The notes: generated by a model not told the origin, from the sequence alone. A stretch of DNA of 64,000 bases from Paremcibacter congregatus (GCF_006385135.1 NZ_CP041025.1:2697501-2761500), one strand, 5' to 3'. Counted from the stretch's first letter, positions 17,373-27,234 are shown. Numbers and translations are program-made.

Positions 17373-18523
17373 TAGATTTTTTCTTTCGCCAGAGAGGAAC
17401 GGGGGAAGGTGAATTTTTGTCTGAGATAGCGACGGGAGCGCACCTCGATCAGGGGGTAGGTCAGGGCGGCGGACATCAGGGTCAGCCCGAGAAACGCGCT
17501 GCCAAAGTGCAGTCTGTCCAGGGGAGAGAAAGGGGCACTCGCCCAGAGGGGTAATAGAAACCAGAAGACCATGAACCACACGCCATGCATCAAATAGACC
17601 GAATAGGATATCTTGCCCAAATAATGCAACGGGGTCCAGGCCAGGCATCTCGCCACCAGATCACGGTTATAAGCCAGCGCCAGAATCATCATGCTGAACA
17701 GGGGAATGATCCATAAATCATGCCAGTTCCCGTGAAAATGCGCGACCACCGCCAGAAACAGCCCGAGAAAGACCGTGTCCTTCTTCAGCCAGGCGAACGC
17801 CACGGATCGTCTGTAGAACTGATACAGCCCGACGCCGATGGTGAAATCAAACAGGCAGCGGAAAAACCCGCGATCAAAGGTGATGTCCAGCGTGGGCTCA
17901 GCACGGCTGTAGACCAGCCCGACCAGAAAAATCGCCGCCAGCCCCATTACGCCGGAGGTCACGACAAGTGACCGACGCCCCAGCAGCACAAGCAGCAGCA
18001 TTCCCCCCATATAGGCCCACCATTCCGCCCCGATCGACCAGGAAACGATATTCCACGACAGATAGCTATGCTGGTTCATGGCGTTGGTCAGCAGCAGATT
18101 GCTCGGCAGGGCCGCCGTGTCAAAATACAGTGTCCAGCTGTCATCGACCACCGACGGCAGAAATAGCGGCAACAGGCTGGAAAAACCGATCAGCACCGCC
18201 AGGGTAAAAAGATGCAGCGGATAGATCCGGCTAAAACGCCCCCAGATGAAATTCACCAGCGTCCTCCCGGTCACATTGCGGGAAAACTGCCCTCCGTAAA
18301 TATGGTAGATGATAAAACCACTGAGCAGGAAGAAGAAATCCACCCAGAGATATCCCTTGGCAACCAACCCACTGTCGCCGAGCGGCATCAGGTGGCCAAA
18401 GTCGCGGTAAAACAGGATAACGTCCATATGAAAGAACACCACCCAAAGCGCCGCCACCCCCCGCATTGTGGTCAATGCGGTCAAATAGACGGGCGGGCTT
18501 TGTGTCGCGACATCAGAGGACAT
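17372..18523 (-). CDS. Acyltransferase-3 (OafA/YrhL-like) integral membrane protein
   Basis: A 383-residue protein with about ten hydrophobic segments and the family features: RG-A-WVVFFH near residue 25, the catalytic-type His, and DFFFLLSGFIIYHIY. Acyltransferase-3 proteins transfer acetyl or other acyl groups onto sugars of surface polysaccharides or antibiotics. The start at 18523 is chosen over an ATG 21 bp upstream because GGGGGAG lies just before it. It sits between GH97 (11-bp gap) and the secreted GH13 (1-bp overlap), so it is a true member of the starch operon, where such an enzyme is unexpected. It may de-/re-acylate a glucan or modify the cell surface; this is not shown. Confidence 0.87.
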   Translation of the reverse strand: MSSDVATQSPPVYLTALTTMRGVAALWVVFFHMDVILFYRDFGHLMPLGDSGLVAKGYLWVDFFFLLSGFIIYHIYGGQFSRNVTGRTLVNFIWGRFSRIYPLHLFTLAVLIGFSSLLPLFLPSVVDDSWTLYFDTAALPSNLLLTNAMNQHSYLSWNIVSWSIGAEWWAYMGGMLLLVLLGRRSLVVTSGVMGLAAIFLVGLVYSRAEPTLDITFDRGFFRCLFDFTIGVGLYQFYRRSVAFAWLKKDTVFLGLFLAVVAHFHGNWHDLWIIPLFSMMILALAYNRDLVARCLAWTPLHYLGKISYSVYLMHGVWFMVFWFLLPLWASAPFSPLDRLHFGSAFLGLTLMSAALTYPLIEVRSRRYLRQKFTFPRSSLAKEKI

Positions 18524-18533
18524 GGCTCTCCCC

Positions 18534-20591
18534 CTACTTTTCAACGGGTGTGAAACGAATGCCCTGGCCGCCGCTGGTGGCGAGCTTGAGGGTCATTTTA
18601 TCGCCGCGCGTGACCCGCTTCTCCTCGATCACCATATCATAAGGGTCTGTTTGCCAATCGGCGTTCGGGCCATCGCGGTAGATTTGCGCCACATAGGTCA
18701 CCCCGTCCTCGAGAAAATCAAGCGAGATATCGAGGCTGCGCGCCACCTCATTGGTCAGGCTGCCGAGATACCAGTCGGCGCTCGCCCGGTCTTTGCGCAC
18801 GATGGTGACATATTCGCCGATCTCGCCGTTTAATACTTTGGTTAGTTCCCAGTCCGTGGGGACATCCTTGATGAACTGGAATGGCGCCATGCGGGCTTCA
18901 TAATTTTCCGGAAGATCCGCTGCCATCTGGATCGGGCTATAGAGCACCACATAGAGCGCCAACTGCTTGGCCAGCGTGGTCGGGATGCGGTTGTCGGGTT
19001 TTTCCTTCTCGAACAGCAGATCAAATATCCCCGGGGTGAAGTCCATCGGCCCGGACAACATGCGGGTAAACGGTAGGATGGCGGTATGTTCGGGATTATT
19101 TCCCGGCTCGCCCCAGGCGTTATATTCCTGGCCCCGCGCCCCTTCCCGCGCCACCCAGTTCGGGTAGGTGCGGCGCAGACCCGTGTCCTTGATCGGCTCA
19201 TGGGTATTGATGGCAATCTGACGCTTCGCGGCCTCTTCCACCACTTTTTGATAGTGATTGACCATGGCCTGACTGTCATGCCATTCATACCGCACCCGGC
19301 CATCCGTCTCGCGGTACACCGTCTCGCCGCCGTCCGCCACATAGCCGGTTTTGATCGCCGCCACCCCCAGTTTTTGATAATAATCCAGCGCCGCGCCCAG
19401 TTGCGCCTCATAGTTGGAAATGCCGCCGGACGTCTCGTGGTGACCAATCAGCCGCACGCCCTTGCTGCGCGCATAATCGCTGAGCGCGGTAATGTCGAAA
19501 TCTTTGTAAGCCTCGGTGAAACGGAAAATATCGCCGTTGTTATACCAGTCATCATCCCAGCCAATATTCCAGCCTTCCACCAGCACACCGGTGAAGCCAT
19601 GATCTGCAGCAAAGTCGATATAGCGTTTGGTGCGCGCCGTGGTCGCCCCGTGAATAGGCCCTGATTCCCAGGTCGCGACCCCCAGATGCATTTCCCACCA
19701 GATGCCGACATACTTACCGATTTCGACCCAGGACACGTCGCCAAGCTTATTGGGTTCATTAAGATTAAGGATCAGATTGGAAGTGATCAAACCCCCGGCA
19801 TCCTCTGAAATCTGCAGCGTGCGCCAGGGACTATGGAACGGGGCCGTCGCCTTGACCTTGATCCCGTCTGAGCGGGGCGTAAGGTCCGCCACCATCACCT
19901 GCCCGCGACCACGCTTCAAGGTCATCGCCGCATAATCCACCAGCGCTGCCTCATGGATGCTGATATGCAATTCCTTATCCGTACGCAACGTCAGCGGCGT
20001 ATGGGCATGGCTGACGTCACCGAGGGGCGTCTTGTCATAGAGATATTCGTAGCGGTTCCATTCCCGGGCCGGGGTCCACCAGGCCGTCGCCGGATCAATG
20101 ACATTGAACTCGGTCAGCTCCGCCATAATTTCCACCGCGCCGAGGTTCTCCTGGGCCGGCAGTTCGTAGCGAAACCCAAGCCCGTCATTATAGACCCGAA
20201 AAGTGACGATCATCTGGCGTTTGAGACCGGCCTCTTCCTGCAATACAGCCCGCAGTTCGCGGTAATGATTGCGCACGTCTTTCACTTCGCCCCAGGGCTG
20301 GGTCCAGGTCTCATCCACGGTTTTTGTGACAGAAGAGGCAACAATAAATTCCCCCTCCAGATGCGGTGCGTTTTTGAGGCGCAATCCCAGACGGGATCGG
20401 CCAATAACCGGCGCACCCTCGCGCGTCACCTGATAGCTGAGCCGCGCGCCCTCAAGGCTTAAACGCACGGTGATTTTCTCATCCGGGGAACTGACGCTCA
20501 AGGCATTCGCCCACAAAACACCCGATAAGGCCCAAAGCCCCAACATAAATACAAACGAACCTGTGGCTATCTTCACGATATGGCGGCCCAT
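18534..20591 (-). CDS. GH97 alpha-glucosidase (SusB-like)
   Basis: A 685-residue periplasmic exo-alpha-glucosidase. The N-terminus is a signal peptide/hydrophobic segment ending near WANALS. The GH97 N-terminal beta-super-sandwich, the (beta/alpha)8 barrel and the C-terminal beta domain are in order. The inverting-type glutamates are present in the motifs INTHEP and the later RTYPN...EGARGQEY block, matching SusB-type enzymes rather than retaining GH97 alpha-galactosidases. GGGAG stands 7 nt before the ATG. It is the first gene of the leftward operon GH97-acyltransferase-GH13-MalY-GH15. Two ATACGTAT-core operators lie 100-140 bp upstream. Confidence 0.93.
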   Translation of the reverse strand: MGRHIVKIATGSFVFMLGLWALSGVLWANALSVSSPDEKITVRLSLEGARLSYQVTREGAPVIGRSRLGLRLKNAPHLEGEFIVASSVTKTVDETWTQPWGEVKDVRNHYRELRAVLQEEAGLKRQMIVTFRVYNDGLGFRYELPAQENLGAVEIMAELTEFNVIDPATAWWTPAREWNRYEYLYDKTPLGDVSHAHTPLTLRTDKELHISIHEAALVDYAAMTLKRGRGQVMVADLTPRSDGIKVKATAPFHSPWRTLQISEDAGGLITSNLILNLNEPNKLGDVSWVEIGKYVGIWWEMHLGVATWESGPIHGATTARTKRYIDFAADHGFTGVLVEGWNIGWDDDWYNNGDIFRFTEAYKDFDITALSDYARSKGVRLIGHHETSGGISNYEAQLGAALDYYQKLGVAAIKTGYVADGGETVYRETDGRVRYEWHDSQAMVNHYQKVVEEAAKRQIAINTHEPIKDTGLRRTYPNWVAREGARGQEYNAWGEPGNNPEHTAILPFTRMLSGPMDFTPGIFDLLFEKEKPDNRIPTTLAKQLALYVVLYSPIQMAADLPENYEARMAPFQFIKDVPTDWELTKVLNGEIGEYVTIVRKDRASADWYLGSLTNEVARSLDISLDFLEDGVTYVAQIYRDGPNADWQTDPYDMVIEEKRVTRGDKMTLKLATSGGQGIRFTPVEK

Positions 20592-20689
20592 ACAAAGTCT
20601 CCCTGAATTTTCCTAATATTTGATCACGCCTGTTGTGCGGGGCGTTTTTTTCTATCCTAGGGACTGTACACGCCCAAAAGCAAGCCACG

Positions 20690-20730
20690 GCATACGTATT
20701 CATAAAGATAGGGGCTGTGAATACGTATGT
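20690..20730. promoter_or_regulatory. Paired ATACGTAT-core operators upstream of GH97
   Basis: CATACGTATTC at 20691-20701 and AATACGTATG at 20720-20729 form a divergent pair centred 29 bp apart, the same spacing as at 10440/10469. They lie upstream of the GH97 start (20591) and after the halogenase stop (20754), so they mark a separate promoter for the GH97-to-GH15 operon. Confidence 0.7.
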
Positions 20731-20753
20731 TATGCCATGCCCGACCATCAGGA

Positions 20754-22271
20754 TTATATCTCCCGCACCTGCCCCGCCGCGCAATGAGCTGCGATAAAGG
20801 CCGTGTGAGACGGCAAATCAGTTAACGCCCGCTGGTGCAGGCCGCGCAGGTTGGCCATAAAGTCGGTCAGCGTGTCCATCGGCACCTGATCGGCCAGCGG
20901 GTGATAGCTTGCGGGCCGCAGTCCCTGTCCGATCATCACCTGCAGCCAGCCGTCTTCGGTAAACAGCTCGTTATTCTCCCGGAAAATCCGTCCCGTGGCG
21001 GTGAAGAGATCCATCTTATGCTGCAGGCTTTCCGGGATCGCCATCTCGCGGCAGGTGGTCCAGAAGGGGCTATCGGTCCGCTGATTGGTGTGATAATGCA
21101 GAATGATAAAATCGCGGATGCGTTCATATTCAAAGCCCAGTTGCCGGTTATATTCCCCCTCATTGACCGCATCAAAAGCCTTGGTCGGGAACATCTGGGC
21201 CAGGCGGACAACGGCGGTCTGGATCAGATGAATGCTGGTGGATTCCAGCGGTTCCATAAATCCGCTCGACAGCCCCACGGCAATACAGTTTTTATGCCAG
21301 AATTTGGCTCGGCGACCGGTGGTGAAGCGGAGCGTGCGCGGCTCGGCCAGCGGCATGCCCTCCAGATTATTCATCAGCACCGCCGTCGCCTCATCCTCGC
21401 TGATATGATCGCTGCAATAGACATGGCCGTTGCCCGCCCGGTTCTGCAGCGGGATGCGCCACTGCCAGCCCGCCTGATGGGCGATCGACTGCGTATAGGG
21501 GCGCAGACGTGGACCATTTTCAGCTGGCACCGCAATCGCCCGGTCACAGGGCAGCCAGTGGGTCCAGTCCTCATAACCGACTTGCAACGCCTCGCCCATC
21601 AGCAGACTGCGAAAGCCCGAACAGTCGAGGAAAAGGTCACCCTCAAGGCGCGTCCCGTCTTCCAGGATCACCGCCTCGATGAAGCCCGTTTCACTGTTGA
21701 GCTGCGTCTGCGTGATCCGGCCTTCAACCCGCCTCACCCCCATCTGCTCACTGCCCGCCCGCAAGTATCGCGCATAGAGGCCCGCGTCAAAATGAAAGGC
21801 ATGGGTGAGGCCCGGCAGGCTGCTGCCCGGCAGATGATCAAGCCTGGCGAATTTATCCGCCTTGGCCGCCTGATAATTCAGGGAATAATCCCACAGACTG
21901 TCCGACGCCCCCTGTTTCGCACGCCGCAACCAAAAATGATGAAAGGCGGAAAAGCCCAGTTCCCGCCCGATGGGGCCAAAGGCATGCATATATTTATCGC
22001 CGGGCGCGCCCCAGTTTTCAAACTGGATGCCGAGCTTGAAGGTGCCCTGGGTCTGACGCAGGAAGGCATTCTCGTCCAGTCCCAACACGTTGTTGAAAGT
22101 CTGGATCGGCGGGATGGTCGCTTCGCCCACCCCGACGGTGCCGATCTCGTCAGATTCCACCAGGGTGATATCGAGGTCCGCCCCCATCAGTTTCACCAGC
22201 AGGCTGGCGCTCATCCAGCCGGCGGTGCCGCCGCCCACAATGACCAGTTTTTGTATCGGTTCTGCTGTCAT
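20754..22271 (-). CDS. FAD-dependent tryptophan-halogenase family protein
   Basis: A 505-residue flavoprotein with the FADH2-binding motif GGGTAGW (13-19), the GVGEATIP motif (47-54), the lysine K79 in FKLGI, at the same number as the essential lysine of PrnA/RebH, and the WxWxIP halogenase motif (GWQWRIP). All key features are intact, so it could be an active halogenase; its substrate is unknown. The start at 22271 is chosen because it restores the family numbering and has GAGAAGGA before it; the frame stays open 21 codons further. It follows the TonB receptor after ~85 bp. Halogenase-family genes beside carbohydrate TonB receptors are a known but unexplained pairing in Caulobacter and marine gammaproteobacteria. 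Confidence 0.88.
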   Translation of the reverse strand: MTAEPIQKLVIVGGGTAGWMSASLLVKLMGADLDITLVESDEIGTVGVGEATIPPIQTFNNVLGLDENAFLRQTQGTFKLGIQFENWGAPGDKYMHAFGPIGRELGFSAFHHFWLRRAKQGASDSLWDYSLNYQAAKADKFARLDHLPGSSLPGLTHAFHFDAGLYARYLRAGSEQMGVRRVEGRITQTQLNSETGFIEAVILEDGTRLEGDLFLDCSGFRSLLMGEALQVGYEDWTHWLPCDRAIAVPAENGPRLRPYTQSIAHQAGWQWRIPLQNRAGNGHVYCSDHISEDEATAVLMNNLEGMPLAEPRTLRFTTGRRAKFWHKNCIAVGLSSGFMEPLESTSIHLIQTAVVRLAQMFPTKAFDAVNEGEYNRQLGFEYERIRDFIILHYHTNQRTDSPFWTTCREMAIPESLQHKMDLFTATGRIFRENNELFTEDGWLQVMIGQGLRPASYHPLADQVPMDTLTDFMANLRGLHQRALTDLPSHTAFIAAHCAAGQVREI

Positions 22272-22357
22272 CTTGTCTTGGTCCTTCTCCCATATGAAAA
22301 GCCCCTGCCGATCAAGTGTATCGGCAGGGGCCATAAGGTCAAGTCATCTGTCCCGGA

Positions 22358-25096
22358 TTACATTTTATAGTTCAGACCGAAAAGGAAGGTCCGACCATAA
22401 TTCTGGAAATCCCGCACCTGACGTTTGTCATCGCCCTGATAGCTGGTGAATTTCTGGTTGGTCAGGTTGTTGGCCTGCACCAGAACGCTGAGGCCTTCGA
22501 CCCCAACTTCACTTAAGTCATAGGAGATCTGCGCATCAAAGATGGTTTCCGCCTTGATGAATTTGCTTTCGCGCACCAGGCTGAGACCGGAGACTTCACC
22601 CAGGAAGTCGGAGCGATAGCGCATGCTGGCCCGAGCCTGGAAGCCATATTTCTCGTAGTAAACCGTGGAATTGATCACGGTATTGGACAGACCCGGCATA
22701 TCCAGTGAATCGCTGGTCGGCGTTTCCTTGACATCACTGTCGGTGAAAGAAGCGCTGAAGGTCATCCCAAAGCCATCAAGACTCTCCGTCAAGATATCAA
22801 AAGGCAGGGAGCCTGATATTTCAACGCCGTAAATCTTGCCACCATGAACATTCTGCGGTTGGGTGACAAGGCCTTGGGTAAAGATCACGTCTTCAATACC
22901 GGAGATATCGACAATACTGGCAAAATCGAACGGCGTGCTTTGATCAAAGGGGAAGCTTTCGATCTTTTTATAGAAACCGGCGATGGCCACATAACCACCT
23001 TCGCCGAAGTAGGCTTCATAGGTCGCGTCGAACTGCCAGGTCATGAAGGGGCGCAATTTCGGATTTCCGCCGCCACCGCTCCAGGGAGAGTTATTGATAT
23101 TCGTAGAATCTTTCAGGGTATCGTTATATCCAAAACTAAAGCCTGAGTTCATCTGATCCATACGCGGGCGCGCCAGAACGCGGGCAACGCCGAGACGAAC
23201 TTTCTGATCATCGGCAACTTCCAGACTCAGATTCATGCTCGGCAGGAAGTTCCAGTATTTGTCACCATCAATGACGATTTCCCTGACGACTTGACCAGCG
23301 CTATTCACCCGGGCGGCGAAACCTTGTGATTCCTGATAGGCGCCGGAGTCGAAAAGTGCCTGCGCGTCATAACTGAGCATATTACCCATTCCAATGAAGG
23401 CAAGGGATGTGGGGGCCAACAGGAACTCTTCGGGAACGGGCAAAGTGCCGAAGTTATCCGGATCGGCAACAAATCCCTTAAGTGTCAGGTAAACACCCTC
23501 ATCCAGAAGCGACTTTGAGCGATCGGCATAACGTGCGCCAAATTCCAGACTGTCGATAAAGCTGTCTTCAATGATACGTGTTCCACTCAGGCGGATGGAT
23601 TTCAGCTCATCGTCGGAGCTTGGACGGTTGATAAAACCATCCTGACCTCGGTCAGTGTCAAAAATTCCAGCACCTACAAGACCGCCGCCCCAACTGAGCG
23701 GGCCACCCAGTTGAATAAGACTTGGATTAGAATAATCGAGGCCGGGACTGAAGATTGCTGCGCCGTCATCGGTTTGGCTAAAGCCCAACGTGTCAACCGC
23801 ACCAACACCTGACCCACGCCCCGTGCCGCTGTAGGTTTCCATATTGCTTTCGGTGCGGGTCACTTTCGAGTAGCTGAGATCGGCTTCGACAGACCAGCTA
23901 TCATCAATTTCGTAATGAGAATTTATTCCGGCGGAGAATGTTTCCGCTTCTTTATTGACGACATCATTGCGTACAACGCCTTCAACGTTATCCCAGGTGC
24001 CGGATGTGATCAAACCGTTGTCAACGACAGCGCCATCTCTCAAACTTGCCCCCGACCATTTAAGAGGAATTTCAATACCGCGCAGGATTTGCTCGTCATG
24101 AAACTTCGAATAATACATATCGACAGTGGTATTAAAGCTGTCATTAGGCTCAAATTCCAGGACACCCATCAGACCATCCCGGGTCAGCTCGTTGGATTTC
24201 ACATAAGGCTTGGCGCCACCAATGATTTCCGTTTCGGTTGGAATGGCATTCCCGCCCGCATCATAATAGGGCACGGCAGGTGTGATCACCACGCCGTCAT
24301 CATCCAAAACAGCATCAGAGCGGTTGCCTAATGTCGGATAGCCCCAGGCGTTCCAGCGTTCTTCCTGGGTCGGCGACACCATGCGGGCATAGCCAAGGGC
24401 GATACCGATGGTGTCATCGGCGAACTGATCGATATAGGAAGCGCTGGCGCGATAACCCCATGCGGTCGTGCCGGAATTAAGCGCGCCTAGATCATTATAT
24501 TCGCCGCGCATGTTCACGACGATGGTTTGCTTGCCATGGGCGAGAGGCCGCACGGTTTGCAAATCAACCGTACCACCGACCGCTTGGGAGACCAGCTTGG
24601 CATCGGTGGTTTTATGTACCACAACAGCATTGATCAGTTCAGAGGGAAACTGATCAAATTCTACGGCGCGGTTATTATTGGCGGAGACCTGCTCACGGCC
24701 ATTTAGGGTGGTTGTGGTGAAGTCAGGTGCCAGACCACGAATGGAGATCACATTGGCGCGACCATCCAGACGCTGTGCCGCCAGACCCGGCAGGCGGGCA
24801 ATGGATTCAGCGATACTGGCGTCCGGCAGTTTACCGATATCTTCGGCGGACACGGCCTCAACAATGGAGGAATTGTTGCGCTTCTTGGCGATGGAGCTCA
24901 ACAGGCTGCCCCGGATGCCGGTGACAACAACTTCTTCCAACACGGTTTCATCAGCGGCGGCGGCGTCTGCATCCTGAGCCGAGACGGCTGTCGGGTTCAG
25001 GGCCAGCATCATCGCGGCGGTAATCACGGTGCCATGGAGGTAACGGCGGGTGTTTCTGTGGGCAGCATGTTCTGGACTGGTAATCACTTCACTCAT
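22358..25096 (-). CDS. TonB-dependent receptor, probable maltodextrin uptake
   Basis: A 912-residue outer-membrane receptor. The signal peptide ends near AVSAQDA (~residue 40). It is followed by a TonB-box-like stretch (EEVVVTGIRGS), the plug domain (NGRE, QFPSELINAV motifs) and a 22-strand barrel ending in the aromatic C-terminal strand LFGLNYKM. It should import maltooligosaccharides through energised transport, like Caulobacter MalA. Two ATGs are possible; the one at 25096 has AGGGA at the right distance (6 nt), the one at 25102 does not. Operators of the ATACGTAT type lie ~85-125 bp upstream. Co-transcribed with the halogenase. Confidence 0.92.
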   Translation of the reverse strand: MSEVITSPEHAAHRNTRRYLHGTVITAAMMLALNPTAVSAQDADAAAADETVLEEVVVTGIRGSLLSSIAKKRNNSSIVEAVSAEDIGKLPDASIAESIARLPGLAAQRLDGRANVISIRGLAPDFTTTTLNGREQVSANNNRAVEFDQFPSELINAVVVHKTTDAKLVSQAVGGTVDLQTVRPLAHGKQTIVVNMRGEYNDLGALNSGTTAWGYRASASYIDQFADDTIGIALGYARMVSPTQEERWNAWGYPTLGNRSDAVLDDDGVVITPAVPYYDAGGNAIPTETEIIGGAKPYVKSNELTRDGLMGVLEFEPNDSFNTTVDMYYSKFHDEQILRGIEIPLKWSGASLRDGAVVDNGLITSGTWDNVEGVVRNDVVNKEAETFSAGINSHYEIDDSWSVEADLSYSKVTRTESNMETYSGTGRGSGVGAVDTLGFSQTDDGAAIFSPGLDYSNPSLIQLGGPLSWGGGLVGAGIFDTDRGQDGFINRPSSDDELKSIRLSGTRIIEDSFIDSLEFGARYADRSKSLLDEGVYLTLKGFVADPDNFGTLPVPEEFLLAPTSLAFIGMGNMLSYDAQALFDSGAYQESQGFAARVNSAGQVVREIVIDGDKYWNFLPSMNLSLEVADDQKVRLGVARVLARPRMDQMNSGFSFGYNDTLKDSTNINNSPWSGGGGNPKLRPFMTWQFDATYEAYFGEGGYVAIAGFYKKIESFPFDQSTPFDFASIVDISGIEDVIFTQGLVTQPQNVHGGKIYGVEISGSLPFDILTESLDGFGMTFSASFTDSDVKETPTSDSLDMPGLSNTVINSTVYYEKYGFQARASMRYRSDFLGEVSGLSLVRESKFIKAETIFDAQISYDLSEVGVEGLSVLVQANNLTNQKFTSYQGDDKRQVRDFQNYGRTFLFGLNYKM

Positions 25097-25180
25097 GTTC
25101 ATTCCCTATATTTGCGGTTTGTTATTTGGTTTTCGATTACCGCATCCTATTCATGGATCCCGAACCAAGGCAAACCGCTA

Positions 25181-25220
25181 CATACGTATTCATGACCGAA
25201 TACCTATGCCATACGTATTC
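25181..25220. promoter_or_regulatory. Paired ATACGTAT-core operators upstream of the TonB receptor
   Basis: CATACGTATTC occurs at 25181-25191 and again at 25210-25220, again 29 bp apart. A degenerate copy (GAATACCTATG) lies between them at 25198-25208. They lie in the 436-bp region between the receptor gene and the rightward GH13 gene and fit control of the receptor-halogenase operon. Confidence 0.7.
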
Positions 25221-25373
25221 AAAGAAATTCCACTGCCCAAATTTTTCTGGTTGCTCATAAATATTATAACCAGAAAGGACAAATAATTTGTAAATTTTAC
25301 AATGTCTTATGAATTAAATTCCTGCCTGTCCCCTCCGGTAAATCAGATTCAGGGCCCCTCCTCCCGCTACGTT

Positions 25374-25384
25374 GAATACGTATG
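25374..25384. promoter_or_regulatory. Single ATACGTAT-core operator upstream of cytoplasmic GH13
   Basis: GAATACGTATG at 25374-25384 lies ~155 bp before the GH13 start at 25539. It extends the putative LacI regulon to this gene. No second full copy is visible here. Confidence 0.6.
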
Positions 25385-25538
25385 TCATGACTTGCACTGA
25401 CCGTTTCAAGATGCCTAAATTGGCCATCAGACACGACCTTAACCGGTCGGAATACATAGGGTATCGCCGAGATCTTGATAAAATAAATTCCATCGGAACA
25501 GGCGAAAAAGAACATATAAAGCAAAAGTTGACGATACT

Positions 25539-27137
25539 ATGAAGAAGATCAATTGGTGGAACGGCGCCGTAATTTACCAGATTTATCCCCGCAGTCTGAT
25601 GGACAGCAACGGGGACGGCATTGGCGATATCCCCGGTATAATCAACCAGCTGGACTATATTAAAAGTCTTGGCGTTGATGCCATATGGATTTCTCCCTTC
25701 TTCAAATCTCCCATGAAAGATTTCGGCTATGACATCGCCGACTATCGCGATATCGACCCCCTGTTCGGCACGCTGGATGATTTTGATCAGTTGATCCGGG
25801 AATCCCATGCCCGCGACGTGAAAGTCATCATCGATCAGGTGCTCAGCCATACTTCCGACCAGCACGCCTGGTTCCAGGAAAGCCGCATGGACCGTGAAAA
25901 TCCCAAAGCCGATTGGTATGTCTGGGCAGACGCCAAGGCCGACGGTGACGCTCCTAATAACTGGCTGGCGATTTTCGGCGGCTCCGCCTGGCAATGGGAC
26001 GCGGGACGTGGACAATATTACCTGCATAATTTCCTCACCAGTCAGCCGGACCTCAATTATCATTGCCCGGCCCTGCGCGCCCAGGTCCTGCAGGAAGTGG
26101 AATTCTGGCTCAGGCGCGGCGTCGATGGTTTCCGCCTTGACGCGATCAACTTCTGTTTCCATGACGCCGAACTGCGCGACAATCCCGCCAAACCCATGGC
26201 GGAACGCCGCGGCCGCGGCTTCAGCCCCGATAACCCATACGCCGCCCAGTATCATGTTTATGACAATGATCGGCCGGAGACTCTGGATTTCCTCGAACAA
26301 CTGCGCGCGCTCCTTGACCGCTATCCCGGCGTGATGTCCATGGGTGAGATCAATACGGAGGATTCGCTCAAATCCATCGCCGACTATACCGCCGACAATA
26401 AACGTCTGCATATGGGCTATAGTTTTGAGCTGCTGGTGGATGATTTTTCCGCCCGCCATATCCGTGAAACGGTGGAGCAACAGATGGCTCACCTGAACGG
26501 CGCCCAACCCTGCTGGGCGATCAGTAACCATGATGTCAAACGGGTCTTGAGCCGTTGGGGCGGGGACAATCCGTCGCCGGAGATGGCCAAGATGCTGACC
26601 GCCCTGCTCTGCAGCCTACCGGGCACGATCTGCACTTATCAAGGCGAGGAGCTCGGCCTGACCGAAGCGAATATTGCCCACGCGGACCTTCAGGACCCTT
26701 TCGGCATCAAATTCTGGCCCGACTTCAAGGGCCGCGATGGCTGCCGCACCCCGATGCCCTGGACGTCTGACGCCCCACACGCGGGCTTCAGTGACGCCGC
26801 CCCCTGGCTGCCAGTGCCGACGGATCATCTGGCTGTAAGCGTCGAAGCGCAGGAAATAGATCCGGACTCGGTGCTGAATGCCTTCAAGAATTTTCTAAGC
26901 TGGCGCAAATCCCACCCGGCTTTGTTGCACGGCGATATCAAATTCCTCGACAGCCCGGACGGTACGCTGACCTTTGTTCGAACGTATAAAGGCGAGAGCA
27001 TACTGGCGGTGTTTAATCTGACAGGGAAAAAGAAGCGTTTTTTCTTACCAGAAGATAGTGCAAACTCAAGCTCTCCCCAAAATGCGATACAATGCAATCT
27101 GCCCCCATTTGGAATGAAATTCAACCAAGGTAACTAG
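25539..27137 (+). CDS. GH13 alpha-glucosidase, cytoplasmic
   Basis: A 532-residue enzyme without a signal peptide that should hydrolyse imported maltose and short oligosaccharides to glucose. Family motifs of the GH13 alpha-glucosidase/oligo-1,6-glucosidase group are intact: WWNGAVIYQIYPRS at the N-terminus, GFRLDAINF with the nucleophile Asp (~200), MGEIN with the acid Glu (~268), and ISNHDVKR with the third Asp. A C-terminal beta domain follows. It is transcribed away from the TonB receptor and completes the uptake pathway. Downstream lie IS remnants, so it is the right-hand end of the alpha-glucan locus. Confidence 0.93.
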   Translation: MKKINWWNGAVIYQIYPRSLMDSNGDGIGDIPGIINQLDYIKSLGVDAIWISPFFKSPMKDFGYDIADYRDIDPLFGTLDDFDQLIRESHARDVKVIIDQVLSHTSDQHAWFQESRMDRENPKADWYVWADAKADGDAPNNWLAIFGGSAWQWDAGRGQYYLHNFLTSQPDLNYHCPALRAQVLQEVEFWLRRGVDGFRLDAINFCFHDAELRDNPAKPMAERRGRGFSPDNPYAAQYHVYDNDRPETLDFLEQLRALLDRYPGVMSMGEINTEDSLKSIADYTADNKRLHMGYSFELLVDDFSARHIRETVEQQMAHLNGAQPCWAISNHDVKRVLSRWGGDNPSPEMAKMLTALLCSLPGTICTYQGEELGLTEANIAHADLQDPFGIKFWPDFKGRDGCRTPMPWTSDAPHAGFSDAAPWLPVPTDHLAVSVEAQEIDPDSVLNAFKNFLSWRKSHPALLHGDIKFLDSPDGTLTFVRTYKGESILAVFNLTGKKKRFFLPEDSANSSSPQNAIQCNLPPFGMKFNQGN

Positions 27138-27234
27138 ACTCTATGAATGGAATTAGCGTAAAGAACCGCACGGCTCCAAAGCGCAAGAGGACCGTCAGTT
27201 GACTGGCTAGCGGGCTGGCATAAAGACATTGATC

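Noticed and set aside
20835-22370. 511-codon open frame antisense to the halogenase
   Set aside because: Mirror frame; the opposite strand carries all halogenase motifs.
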